A stretch of 9,243 bases of DNA from Clostridia bacterium (GTDB lineage: Bacteria; Bacillota; Clostridia; Oscillospirales; Acutalibacteraceae): contig JAFVTZ010000106.1 in the NCBI GenBank assembly GCA_017502965.1, forward strand, positions 1 through 9,243, written 5' to 3'. The notes below the pieces were generated by a model, which did not search any database, was not told where the DNA came from, and saw only the letters and a program-made list of their open reading frames with translations. A program made the position numbers and the translations under genes. Below are positions 1-8,005 of the stretch, piece after piece. The stretch's first letter is position 1, and every line of letters begins with the position of its first letter.

Positions 1-515
1 ACGGAGATATTTATACTCTTAAAAATGCAAAGCATATCTATGATATGGCGCTTACAAGTTCTGAAAAACTGGTTTATGACAGAGAAGTGCCTTTCACACA
101 GATGGTTCTTCACGGCTGTGTTTCCTATTCAGGGGAAGCCATAAACCTTGCAGATGACCCTGACACCGCACTTCTCAAATCGGTAGAAACAGGAGCAAAT
201 CTGCATTACACCTTTGCAAGCACTAACACAGACCAACTCAAAAACAGCGATTTCAATTACTATTACAGCGTTTTGTATGACACCTGGGCTGACAATATTG
301 AAAACAACTACCACAAAATTGCATCAAGCCAGAAAAAACTTTCAACACTTCTTATAACAGAACACAAATATCTTGCAGAAGAAGTTACTCTCACGGTTTA
401 CGAAGACGGAACACAGGTACTTGTAAACTACAGCGATGCACCTTTTGAATATCTGGGTGAAACCACAGCACCTATGGATTACAGTTATTATAATTTCGGA
501 AACGGAGGGATATAA
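1..515 (+). CDS. C-terminal part of a DUF5696-like protein (5' end outside window)
   Basis: The reading frame is open from base 3, so the ATG at 45 is an internal Met and the true start lies upstream. About 170 residues are visible. They are soluble, with no membrane segment or anchor. The pattern resembles the C-terminal end of DUF5696 proteins as I remember them: a QMVLHG stretch, then a YSGEAINLADDP-like segment, a LLKSVETGANLHYTF segment and an aromatic NYYYSVLYDTW segment, followed by a short beta-rich tail (VTLTVYEDGTQVLVNYS). DUF5696 proteins are large, poorly characterised Firmicutes proteins. I recall them beside sugar ABC transporter genes and suspect they are carbohydrate-active, but no reaction is established here. 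The stop codon abuts the next start with no gap, and the permease's GGAGGG site lies inside this gene's end, so the two are probably translationally coupled. Family assignment is by recognition, not a profile search. Confidence 0.7.
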   Translation, partial: GDIYTLKNAKHIYDMALTSSEKLVYDREVPFTQMVLHGCVSYSGEAINLADDPDTALLKSVETGANLHYTFASTNTDQLKNSDFNYYYSVLYDTWADNIENNYHKIASSQKKLSTLLITEHKYLAEEVTLTVYEDGTQVLVNYSDAPFEYLGETTAPMDYSYYNFGNGGI

Positions 516-1415
516 ATGAAAAAATTAACAGAAAGAGGACGCCGTTCCTTAACAGGTTATGCCTTTATATCCCCTTTTATTGTAGGCTTTTTCCTTATAT
601 TCTCCTATGCTGTACTCACATCTGTTCTCTTTGCAACATCTGAAATCACCATAAATAAAAGCGGTTATGCACTTAGTTCTGTAGGAATTGATTATTTCAA
701 AGAGATACTCCTCGTTCATCCGACCTACAACCGTTCGCTTGTGAACTCTATAAGGTCTACTGTAGTAAATGTACCTCTTGTAGTTCTTTTCAGTTTCTTT
801 ATGGCAATAATGCTCAATCAGGAGTTTAAGGGACGTTCTCTTATACGCGTTCTTTTCTTTACACCTGTGATTCTTTCAACCGGAGTACTGCAAAAAATAG
901 ATAACTTTGCCGATATACAAAACGGTCTTTCGGGCTCATCTGTATCGACAACTATAACCCAGTCGGCAGGAATATTTGACCTGAGCACATTTTTGCTGTC
1001 TCTGGACATTGCACCGCAGGTAGTTATCTACATAAACAACGCTGTAGAGTCGATTTATGAAATAATCAATATGTCAGGTATACAGATGTTGGTTTTCCTT
1101 ATGGCTCTTCAGTCGATTTCGCCTTCGCTTTACGAGGCATCCTCTATGGAAGGCGCAACTACATGGGATAATATGTGGAAAATAACCTTTCCGCTTGTCT
1201 CACCTTACTTGCTGACAGTTTCGGTTTATACTATTATTGACAGTTTTACTTCCTACAATAACCCCGTTATGCAGGAGATACAGAGGGTGTCCCAAGGAAG
1301 TCTGCTTAACTACTCGCAACTTTCCGCAATGGCTCTCATTTACTTTGCCATTATGGCGCTTCTGCTCGTAATTATAACCTTTATACTGTCAAAAACAGTA
1401 TTCTATCAGGATTAG
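516..1415 (+). CDS. CUT1-type sugar ABC transporter permease, MalF/UgpA-like
   Basis: Inner-membrane subunit of an ABC importer for sugars or oligosaccharides. Hydrophobic segments lie near residues 15-38, 83-100, 109-125, 188-202, 230-246 and 268-292. The cytoplasmic EAA loop that contacts the ATPase is at about 200-230, with Glu207-Ala208-Ser209, Gly213-Ala214 and a FPLVSP ending, close to the family consensus EAA-x3-G. At 299 residues it has ordinary length. Between the LFFTPVILS segment and the EAA loop lies a long stretch (about 127-185) that is more polar than in textbook MalF-type proteins. I recall similar inserts in permeases next to DUF5696 genes. The ATG at 516 follows the previous stop directly and has GGAGGG at 504-509. 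The second permease follows 12 bases later, so the two presumably form a heterodimer. No ATPase or binding-protein gene is in the window, and the substrate is unknown. Confidence 0.9.
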   Translation: MKKLTERGRRSLTGYAFISPFIVGFFLIFSYAVLTSVLFATSEITINKSGYALSSVGIDYFKEILLVHPTYNRSLVNSIRSTVVNVPLVVLFSFFMAIMLNQEFKGRSLIRVLFFTPVILSTGVLQKIDNFADIQNGLSGSSVSTTITQSAGIFDLSTFLLSLDIAPQVVIYINNAVESIYEIINMSGIQMLVFLMALQSISPSLYEASSMEGATTWDNMWKITFPLVSPYLLTVSVYTIIDSFTSYNNPVMQEIQRVSQGSLLNYSQLSAMALIYFAIMALLLVIITFILSKTVFYQD

Positions 1416-1427
1416 CGGAGGTAAGTT

Positions 1428-2378
1428 ATGAAAAAATTAAGTTATAATTCTTCCGCAAAACTCAAATCTTTTTTAATTGCCGCTTTCCGATATGTAATAG
1501 TTTTCGGTATCGCGTTTTATATCATATATCCTCTGCTGCTCAAATCTCTTTATATGTTTATGGCAGAAGAAAACATATACGATATCACCGTAGTTATGAT
1601 ACCGAAAATTTTTACAACCGATAATGTAAAATTAGTTATGGAAGAAATGAACTATTTCAAATCTCTTTTCAACACACTCATTTTTTCCATTTTCCTTGCC
1701 GCTTTGCAGACAGTTTTCTGCTGTTTTGTGGGTTACGGTTTTGCAAGATTTGAATTTCCTCTTAAAAAGTTCTGGTTTGCAATGGTAATGCTTACTTTGC
1801 TTATCCCGCCGCAGGTAATAATTGCACCGCTTTATATGAAATTCCGTTTCTTCGATTTTTACGGTTTTCTGTCGGTTTTCCTGCCAAAATCAGGGCTTAA
1901 TCTTATAAATACCCCTTGGCCGTTTGTAATTTCGGCTGTTACCTGTATGGGACTTCGCAACGGACTTTTTATTTACATTATCAGGCAGTTTTTCAGGGGT
2001 ATCCCAAAAGAACTCGAAGAAGCTGCCCATATCGACGGTGCAAACCATGCCTCTACATATTTCAGGATAATGCTCCCCAATGCAAAATCCCTCGCAATTA
2101 CAATAACTCTTTTCGGTTTTGTGTGGCAATATATCGATATTTTCTATACCTCTTGGTATATGCCCAATGCCGACCTTTTATCAGTAAAACTGAATTCCCT
2201 TTCAATCAATATACTTTCTCATATGATAGCAGGCGGTACAAGCACTATAAACGATGCTTATTCCAACCTGCTTGATGCAACGGGATGTATGCTTGTAATC
2301 TTCCCTATACTGATAATTTACTTTATTCTTCAGAAACAATTTACTGAAAGTATTGAAAGAAGCGGAATTGTAGGTTAA
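1428..2378 (+). CDS. CUT1-type sugar ABC transporter permease, MalG/UgpE-like
   Basis: Second membrane subunit of the importer. The N-terminal membrane segment is at about residues 18-40. Further hydrophobic segments lie near 80-104, 114-135, 163-184, 208-226 and 285-305. The EAA loop is well conserved at 191-221: GIPKELEEAA followed by HIDGA, with Glu198-Ala199-Ala200 and Gly204, ending in RIMLPNAKS. The segment GYGFARFEFPLKKFWF is also typical of this family. The length of 316 residues is slightly above the usual 270-300; the extra residues are mainly in the periplasmic-side loops. The start is set by GGAGG at 1417-1421, seven bases before the ATG at 1428. It pairs with the upstream permease, and the kinase gene follows 29 bases downstream, consistent with one transcript. 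Substrate specificity cannot be read from the sequence. Confidence 0.92.
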   Translation: MKKLSYNSSAKLKSFLIAAFRYVIVFGIAFYIIYPLLLKSLYMFMAEENIYDITVVMIPKIFTTDNVKLVMEEMNYFKSLFNTLIFSIFLAALQTVFCCFVGYGFARFEFPLKKFWFAMVMLTLLIPPQVIIAPLYMKFRFFDFYGFLSVFLPKSGLNLINTPWPFVISAVTCMGLRNGLFIYIIRQFFRGIPKELEEAAHIDGANHASTYFRIMLPNAKSLAITITLFGFVWQYIDIFYTSWYMPNADLLSVKLNSLSINILSHMIAGGTSTINDAYSNLLDATGCMLVIFPILIIYFILQKQFTESIERSGIVG

Positions 2379-2407
2379 AATAGAATAAAAAAGAAAGGAG
2401 TGTAAGT

Positions 2408-4168
2408 ATGCTTAACAGAATAAAATCTTTTATAAAGGAACAAAAGCTTTCAAATTCCATTTTATTACTGATTTTAAGTTGCATACTTATATTCCTTGTT
2501 TTTTTCGGTGTATTTATTGAACTTTATAATACATCTACCGAAAATAACAACCTTTCCTACAACCGAAGTCTTTCGGCAACCTATACCGAAAAGCTTAATA
2601 ATACTTTTATAACTTTAAAAAGCAATGCTCAGACTATTTGCACTAATCAGGAAATTGTAAACTTTGTGGCTACTATGACGGCAGATTCCACACCAACCAA
2701 AACAATGACTCAGGCAGTGAATCAGTTTTTGGTTTCAAACCTTGATGTTTATGACATAATTCTGACAAACGGGGAACACACACAAACCTTTTTTATGTCT
2801 CAAAGCGATTTAAACGCGCTTCCGATGCTGAGTTTTAATGACAGAAATGTTAAAACCGCTTATGTAAACAACAATACCTGCCTGCTCATTCCAATAGATA
2901 TTATGAAAGACAGCCAGACTGTTGGTGTTTGTTATCTGGTTACATACCACACGATGATTTCGAATATTTTTTCCGATTCTATGGAAATAGGCTCTACAAA
3001 ATGCTTTGTGCTAACAAACTCAAAGCAGATTTTAGCCTCTCCCGCTGATGCTGACAGCGATATACTCGCTTCCCTGTTCCGCTTCGTTTTTGACAAAACT
3101 GGTGGAAATGAGTTTACCCGAAAAATAGGAAAGGCAGAATATTTTATACGCCGCAACGAACTCGACCTTAAAGGTTTATATCTTTATTCATTTACCCCTT
3201 GCAGAGCAAAGATTGACAGCACTCTTGCAAACTACCGCGCATTTATTCTGATTTTCTGCATTGCTATTTTTGCTTTTATTTTCGTTCTCTATGTATTTTT
3301 GCACACTTTCAATACATCTGTTAACAAATTGCAGAAATTTATATCCGCTAAAAAAACGGGAGATTCTTCAAAAGCACCTGTGCTGTTTTCAAGTGAACTT
3401 TCACTTTTAGCCGAGAATATTGACGAGATGACAAACAGCATTAAAACCTTGCAGGACGAAAACATCAAGGTTAAAATTTCACAGAATGAATCCCGCCTTA
3501 AAGCCATGCAAAGCCAACTTAATCCGCATTTTCTTTTCAATGCGCTTAACTGCATAATCGGTATGGCAAGGATGTATGGAATAAACGATATCGAAAAGGT
3601 CGGTATCTCTATGGCAGAGATTATGCGCTATTCCCTGTCGGACGACCTTCTGACCACTCTTAAAGACGAACTCAAAATAATAAACTGTTATCTTTCCATT
3701 CAGCACACCCGTTTTCCTGACAGATTTACAGCCGAAATAGATATTGACGAAAATCTTCTCAACCGCAAAATCATCCGTTTTTCTCTTGAACCGCTGGTAG
3801 AAAATGCTGTGAAATACGGTATTGAACCTTTGGAAGAGGGCGGTATTCTCAGTATTACAGGAACTTCGGATAACGATTATATGGTTTTCAAAATTTCGGA
3901 TAACGGAAAAGGGTTCAGCCCTGAAATTTATTCCGAACTGAAACTCCGCCTTGCAGGAGAAACCGATTCAAAACTCAGCAGTCACGGTTGCGGAATAGGT
4001 ATTCTCAATATCCACAACCGCCTTAATCTTTACTACGGTCAGAATTACGGCGTGCAGGTTGAAAGTTCTGTAGGAAACGGAACAACCGTAACAGTTAAAA
4101 TACCACTTGAACCGCCAAGAAGAAATCCCATTTCGGCAAAATATGAAAACAACACTCAGGAGAAGTGA
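2408..4168 (+). CDS. YesM/LytS-type sensor histidine kinase
   Basis: Membrane sensor of a two-component system. Transmembrane segment 1 spans about residues 16-38 and segment 2 about 278-299, enclosing a ~240-residue extracellular sensor domain, probably Cache-like by analogy. A HAMP-like and helical linker covers about 300-365. The His_kinase module (PF06580 type) contains QLNPHFLFNAL, placing the phospho-accepting His at 374. The ATPase domain shows its boxes in order: N box EPLVENAVKYG (Asn466), G1 box DNGKGF (498-503) and G2 box GCGIGILNIHNRL (about 527-539). All key residues are present, so the kinase should be active. The start ATG follows AAAGGAG at 2394-2400. In this family the partner is usually an adjacent YesN-type AraC-family response regulator, but none is encoded here; it may lie upstream of the window. 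Its position between transporter and glycosidase-like genes suggests it senses a glycan product, which is inference. Confidence 0.93.
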   Translation: MLNRIKSFIKEQKLSNSILLLILSCILIFLVFFGVFIELYNTSTENNNLSYNRSLSATYTEKLNNTFITLKSNAQTICTNQEIVNFVATMTADSTPTKTMTQAVNQFLVSNLDVYDIILTNGEHTQTFFMSQSDLNALPMLSFNDRNVKTAYVNNNTCLLIPIDIMKDSQTVGVCYLVTYHTMISNIFSDSMEIGSTKCFVLTNSKQILASPADADSDILASLFRFVFDKTGGNEFTRKIGKAEYFIRRNELDLKGLYLYSFTPCRAKIDSTLANYRAFILIFCIAIFAFIFVLYVFLHTFNTSVNKLQKFISAKKTGDSSKAPVLFSSELSLLAENIDEMTNSIKTLQDENIKVKISQNESRLKAMQSQLNPHFLFNALNCIIGMARMYGINDIEKVGISMAEIMRYSLSDDLLTTLKDELKIINCYLSIQHTRFPDRFTAEIDIDENLLNRKIIRFSLEPLVENAVKYGIEPLEEGGILSITGTSDNDYMVFKISDNGKGFSPEIYSELKLRLAGETDSKLSSHGCGIGILNIHNRLNLYYGQNYGVQVESSVGNGTTVTVKIPLEPPRRNPISAKYENNTQEK

Positions 4169-4171
4169 TTT

Positions 4172-7100
4172 ATGAAAAAAATCATTTGCTGGATACTCAG
4201 TATTTCGGTCTTGCTTTCCCTATTCCCTTTATCTTTGTTTGCTGAAGACTCCGATTTTCTCACCGCATTAAGGTCAGAATATGTAAACTTTTCAGACGGC
4301 GGTGAAACTGTTTTTGAAAATATTGAGTTTCAGAAAACGGGATATATTTATTCAAAATATGAAATCAGGTTTTCGCTCAACCTTGATTACACAAACCCTT
4401 TTGACCCTGAGGATATAACCGTAAACTGTTTATTCATGTATCCTGACGGAAAGGTTGCCTGCATTCCTGCTTTTTACATAGAAGAAATGGAGTATAAAAA
4501 AGCAGGCACCACCCTTATGACCTACTATAAAAACAATTACACCGACCTTGAAAACAATTACTGGTGTGTGCGTTTTTCAGGTGATACAGAGGGCGATTAT
4601 ACTTTCAGACTTCAGGCTATAACCTCAGACGGCTCAGAATATTACACTACTCCAAAAAATTTTTCCCTGCTTCATTCAACCAATAACGGATTTATAGAAA
4701 TTTCAAAAACCAATCCCGAATATTTCATAGATTCAAGTGACGGCAGTCTTTTTTACGGCTCGGGCTCAAATATTGCCTGGGTGAGAAGCCAGTTCACCTC
4801 AAACCCTGAACACCGCAGTTATGAATACTTTTTAAATCAGGCGGCAAGTTCGGGCACAAACCTTACAAGAGTATGGCTCTGCCACTGGGCATGTCTTGAG
4901 TGGATGCCAAAGGAAGGCGATACTAATACCTATAGTTATGCGGGGCTCGGTTATTACAACCAGTGTATTTCCTCAGCGCTTGACAATATCTTTGAAATGT
5001 GTGAAAAAAAGGGAATTCGCCTTATTCTCACTCTTGATGACAATAATGAACACGGAAATGCTACCGACAGCGAGGGACTTCCCACTTATGACAGTTGGGC
5101 TTATAATCCTTATAATTTTGAAAACGGCGGTCCTGCAACCGATACCGACCATTACTGGAGTGACAGCGAGGTCAAAAAGCACTACCAAAACCGATTACGC
5201 TATATAATAGCCCGCTGGGGGTACAGCACAAGCCTTATGTCCTTAAACCTCTGGAACGACCAGACTACACCGAAAGATGAAACTGTAGAATATCTGCAAA
5301 AACTCAATGAATACACAAAAAGTATTACAGAAAATTACCGCACATTACTTTTCAGTTCGAACTTCAAATACGATGCTACAGAAGTTCTTGACTACAGCAC
5401 ACAGAATACCGCAAACGGAAATTCGGGAATAAAAAAACCTGTTTTAACTCAGGAGTGTTACTATTCATCTGACAAAAATTATTTTAAATCCACTTTAAAA
5501 AATACAATATGGAATGAATTTTTCTCTTTCGGCGCCTCTGCAATGGTCTGGAGTCACGATACGGTGGACGAAACCGACTCTTGGGGAGTGCTTGGTGGGC
5601 TTTTAAAGTTTGTAAATAAATTACCTCTTAATAAAAACACTTATCTTCCGCATTTCGATATACGGACTTTTGCATCCACATGGGAAAAAGACGGTCACAC
5701 ACCGACACTTGATATAGAAGACGGCAGACTCTCCTTTACAACTGCCGTAGCTCAAAGCAATGCCACTGCAAAGCTCGAAAAACCTGCTTTTTCAGATAAA
5801 GCAAACGGCATAACATTCCGTTATGATGCAACCGAACTTGAATCCAATGCCGCTATGAGGGTTCACCTTACAACCACTGTTAACGGCGAAACACATTCAT
5901 ATATGCCTTGGTTTGGCGGCATTTATTATTTCACTCCTGACGGCGGTGAAACCCAGACACTTACTGTCAGCGGTCGCGAGCAATGGCAATCATTTATGAA
6001 AGTTAATGCAGGTCAGAGTGGAACTTACCATATCCCGTTTGATACTTTCAATATCCCTGAGAGTCAAATTTCCGACACAGAAATCAGCACTAACTATAAA
6101 CATAATATATACAGCGATGCAGGTCAGTCTTTCGCTTTCAGTATTCAGCAACAGCCGACAGATGAAAGCAAACCCAAAGTATATGTTGACGATATATGCT
6201 GGGTGGGCGAGAATTACAGTCTGACAGCGCAGGATTTCAGCCTTTACACCGCAACCGCTCCGATATCTGCAGAATATTCAGATATATCCGAACAGAGTTT
6301 TAAAAACATAACCGCAAAGGCTCTCGGCGATGTTTCGGACTGGGCAGAGAAAGCAACCGAAAATCAGTTTTTTGTAGATGAGAATGACAGCGACCTTCTG
6401 CTTGCAGGTATTTCAACCAAGTTATACGGTACTAACAGCAGTATCGCAGCTTACAGAAATGACCCCACTTTCACCGTTACCTGTTCTTCGGGCGGAGAAA
6501 TGGTTATCGACCTTGCTGCATACGGCAGCGGAACTAATAAACTGACCGTTACTAACAACGGCGAGCAAGTAGAGCAGGTAATACTCACCGGCGGAAGAAT
6601 TGATGAGGTGCCTGATGAACAAAGGTATGTCAAAATAACACTGAATGCAGGTAAAAATGTAATCACAATTGCTAATACAGGTCACGATTGGATAGCAATA
6701 TCGGCTTATCATTTTAAGTTTTATATGCAGGACACGGCTGACTGTGTTTCGGTTAAAAGAATGATTAGTTGTTCACAGCAATTAGCCCTTGTTAAAAACT
6801 CAAAAAGCGGAGAAATATATCAGAAAGTATTTTCAGGCACGCCTGTCAGCGCTCTGAATGTTGAAATTCCGTTTATTGACCTTGAAAACAGTGACTACCG
6901 CTTTGAAATCTGCGATACCGAAACAGGACTTACAAAGCACTGCGAAATAATAACTGTGACCGATAATAAATTCACTGCGGTTTTACCCGAAGTTTCTGAT
7001 ATACTGGCTTTAAAACTCACAAAATTCATATTAGGTGATGCTAATGACAGCGGAAACTTTGATATAACCGACCTTGTGAGACTTAAAAAATATTCTTCCG

Positions 7101-7201
7101 CACAAAAGGTGGAGATACATCACGATAACGCCGACCTTGATTTCAACGGTGTTATAAATTCGCTCGACCTTTCAGTTTTACGCAGTAATTTACTTAAATA
7201 G
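4172..7201 (+). CDS. Secreted modular glycoside hydrolase-like protein with DUF5060-like domain, GH5-like barrel and type I dockerin
   Basis: Exported 1009-residue protein. The signal peptide covers residues 1-24, with probable cleavage after Ala24. A DUF5060-like beta domain lies at about 38-165. A GH5-like TIM barrel lies at about 174-487; recognisable segments include FYGSGSNIAWV, TNLTRVWLCHW, RLILTLDDNNEHG, RLRYIIARWGYS, LWND (360-363) and VLTQECYYS (Glu428). Relatives I recall carry WELWNE at the fourth strand, so the acid/base Glu appears replaced by Asp363, while Glu428 fits the nucleophile. A jelly-roll-like module follows (about 495-685, with VYVDDICWVG at 670-679), then a second beta module (about 705-851) with AGKNVITIANTGHDW, then an Ig-like stretch (852-947). 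Residues 954-1009 form a type I dockerin with calcium loops at 956-967 and 988-999. The start has AGGAGAA at 4158-4164, three bases after the kinase stop. Substrate unknown; the inferred role is extracellular glycan attack or binding on a cohesin scaffold. Confidence 0.85.
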   Translation: MKKIICWILSISVLLSLFPLSLFAEDSDFLTALRSEYVNFSDGGETVFENIEFQKTGYIYSKYEIRFSLNLDYTNPFDPEDITVNCLFMYPDGKVACIPAFYIEEMEYKKAGTTLMTYYKNNYTDLENNYWCVRFSGDTEGDYTFRLQAITSDGSEYYTTPKNFSLLHSTNNGFIEISKTNPEYFIDSSDGSLFYGSGSNIAWVRSQFTSNPEHRSYEYFLNQAASSGTNLTRVWLCHWACLEWMPKEGDTNTYSYAGLGYYNQCISSALDNIFEMCEKKGIRLILTLDDNNEHGNATDSEGLPTYDSWAYNPYNFENGGPATDTDHYWSDSEVKKHYQNRLRYIIARWGYSTSLMSLNLWNDQTTPKDETVEYLQKLNEYTKSITENYRTLLFSSNFKYDATEVLDYSTQNTANGNSGIKKPVLTQECYYSSDKNYFKSTLKNTIWNEFFSFGASAMVWSHDTVDETDSWGVLGGLLKFVNKLPLNKNTYLPHFDIRTFASTWEKDGHTPTLDIEDGRLSFTTAVAQSNATAKLEKPAFSDKANGITFRYDATELESNAAMRVHLTTTVNGETHSYMPWFGGIYYFTPDGGETQTLTVSGREQWQSFMKVNAGQSGTYHIPFDTFNIPESQISDTEISTNYKHNIYSDAGQSFAFSIQQQPTDESKPKVYVDDICWVGENYSLTAQDFSLYTATAPISAEYSDISEQSFKNITAKALGDVSDWAEKATENQFFVDENDSDLLLAGISTKLYGTNSSIAAYRNDPTFTVTCSSGGEMVIDLAAYGSGTNKLTVTNNGEQVEQVILTGGRIDEVPDEQRYVKITLNAGKNVITIANTGHDWIAISAYHFKFYMQDTADCVSVKRMISCSQQLALVKNSKSGEIYQKVFSGTPVSALNVEIPFIDLENSDYRFEICDTETGLTKHCEIITVTDNKFTAVLPEVSDILALKLTKFILGDANDSGNFDITDLVRLKKYSSAQKVEIHHDNADLDFNGVINSLDLSVLRSNLLK

Positions 7202-7205
7202 TTTT

Positions 7206-7245
7206 AACCCCGAATCTTTTTTTATGAGATTCGGGGTTTTATTTT
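7206..7245 (+). terminator. Intrinsic terminator ending the glycan operon
   Basis: A perfect 12-base-pair stem (AACCCCGAATCT at 7206-7217 with AGATTCGGGGTT at 7227-7238) encloses a 9-base loop, followed by TTTTATTTT at 7237-7245. It begins four bases after the stop codon of the dockerin protein. On the minus strand the same hairpin is followed by AAAAC rather than a T run, so it should act mainly on plus-strand transcription. It lies between convergent genes. Confidence 0.92.
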
Positions 7246-7252
7246 GTAATGT

Positions 7253-7999
7253 TTATGCACCGAAAATTTTAAAAGCAAAAGTTATTATCATACAAAGAAT
7301 TATTCCTATAACAGTCGGATAAACGGCAGAAAACAGTGCCCACAAAAAACTGCCTGTTTCTTTTTTTACGGTCAGAACAGTTGTAGAACAAGGCCAATGA
7401 AACAGCGAAAAAACAATAGTGCAAATCGCAGTATTAAGCGTCCAGCCATTCGACATAAGTATATCGTACAGTTGTGAAAGAGCAGGAAGTTCTCCTAAAA
7501 CCGAACCTGAACTGTAAGCCATTATTGCCACGGGAAGCACTATCTCATTTGCGGGGAAACCCAATATAAAAGCGATAAGCAGTACCCCGTCAAGCCCGAT
7601 AATCTTCGCAAACGGGTCTAAAAATTCGCTTGCAAGACTCAGCACGGTTTTATCTCCGACAGTTACATTTGCCATAACCCAGATAATAACCCCTGCGGGA
7701 ATGGCAACGCATACTGCCCGCCCAAGCACAAAAAGTGTACGGTCAAAAACCGAGCGGACTATAACCGAGCCTATTTTCGGTTTTCTAAAAGGCGGCATTT
7801 CGAGAATATAGGAAGAAGTTTTCCCCTTTAAAAAAGTATGCGAGAGTATAAATGTAGCAAGAAAACTCACCAGAACCGATGTCAGGATTACCGCTGTTAA
7901 AGCAATAGCAGACAATATCCCCGAATAAAATCCCCCAATTGGAATAAAGAATAACGAAATCATTGCAATTAAGGTCGGGAAACCGCAACATAGGTGCAA
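7253..7999 (-). pseudogene. feoB: 3' fragment of ferrous iron transporter FeoB, 5' part missing
   Basis: This encodes the C-terminal membrane half of FeoB, the GTP-dependent inner-membrane Fe(II) importer. About 245 codons remain, compared with roughly 650-800 for complete proteins. The GTPase domain, the GDI-type linker and the first membrane helices are absent. Recognisable FeoB segments are FPTLIAMI at the very start, the LEMPPFRKPKIGSVIVRSVFDR loop (split here as LEMPPFRKP then IGSVIVRSVFDR), FILGFPANEIVLPVAIMAY (about 144-162) and FSLFHWPCSTT (198-207). The C-terminus looks complete. The only upstream start in frame is a TTG at 7999 with no ribosome binding site, and the preceding codons (HLCCG) do not match the usual PCNGR sequence. 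Recognisable homology therefore starts at about 7985. The recombinase stop codon is immediately upstream. No internal stop or frameshift is seen, so the break is recent or the frame is still under selection. As it stands it is unlikely to make a working transporter. Confidence 0.85.
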
Positions 8000-8005
8000 C
8001 TATTT
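7971..8005. other. Putative hybrid attachment site (attL or attR)
   Basis: This is the join between recognisable FeoB codons (Phe-Pro-Thr-Leu, read on the minus strand up to about 7985) and the recombinase tail with its TAG at 8000-8002. Between them lie about 14 bases that fit neither protein. The short word GCAAC occurs twice here (7985-7989 and 7996-8000). No clear long inverted repeat is visible, and the crossover dinucleotide cannot be fixed without the other end. The target is a highly conserved coding segment, as serine integrases often choose. Confidence 0.45.

Noticed and set aside
45..47. ATG at 45 as the start of the first gene
   Set aside because: The same frame is open from base 3, there is no ribosome binding site before the ATG, and the product resembles only the C-terminal end of a longer family.
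516..1440. Identical 13 bases at the start of both permease genes (516-528 and 1428-1440)
   Set aside because: This is just ATG followed by Lys-Lys-Leu codons, a common start in AT-rich genes, and the identity stops at once. It is not evidence of a repeat or duplication.
4896..5207. 103-codon plus-strand frame inside the glycosidase-like gene
   Set aside because: Lies wholly in an alternative phase of a well-supported coding region, with no start signal.
7206..7238. Bidirectional terminator also serving the feoB fragment
   Set aside because: On the minus strand the hairpin is followed by AAAAC rather than a T run, so only plus-strand intrinsic termination is supported.
7997..7999. TTG as a genuine start of a short FeoB-like gene
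   Set aside because: No ribosome binding site precedes it, the sequence just upstream is the recombinase C-terminus, and the first five codons do not match FeoB. It is the edge of a broken frame.
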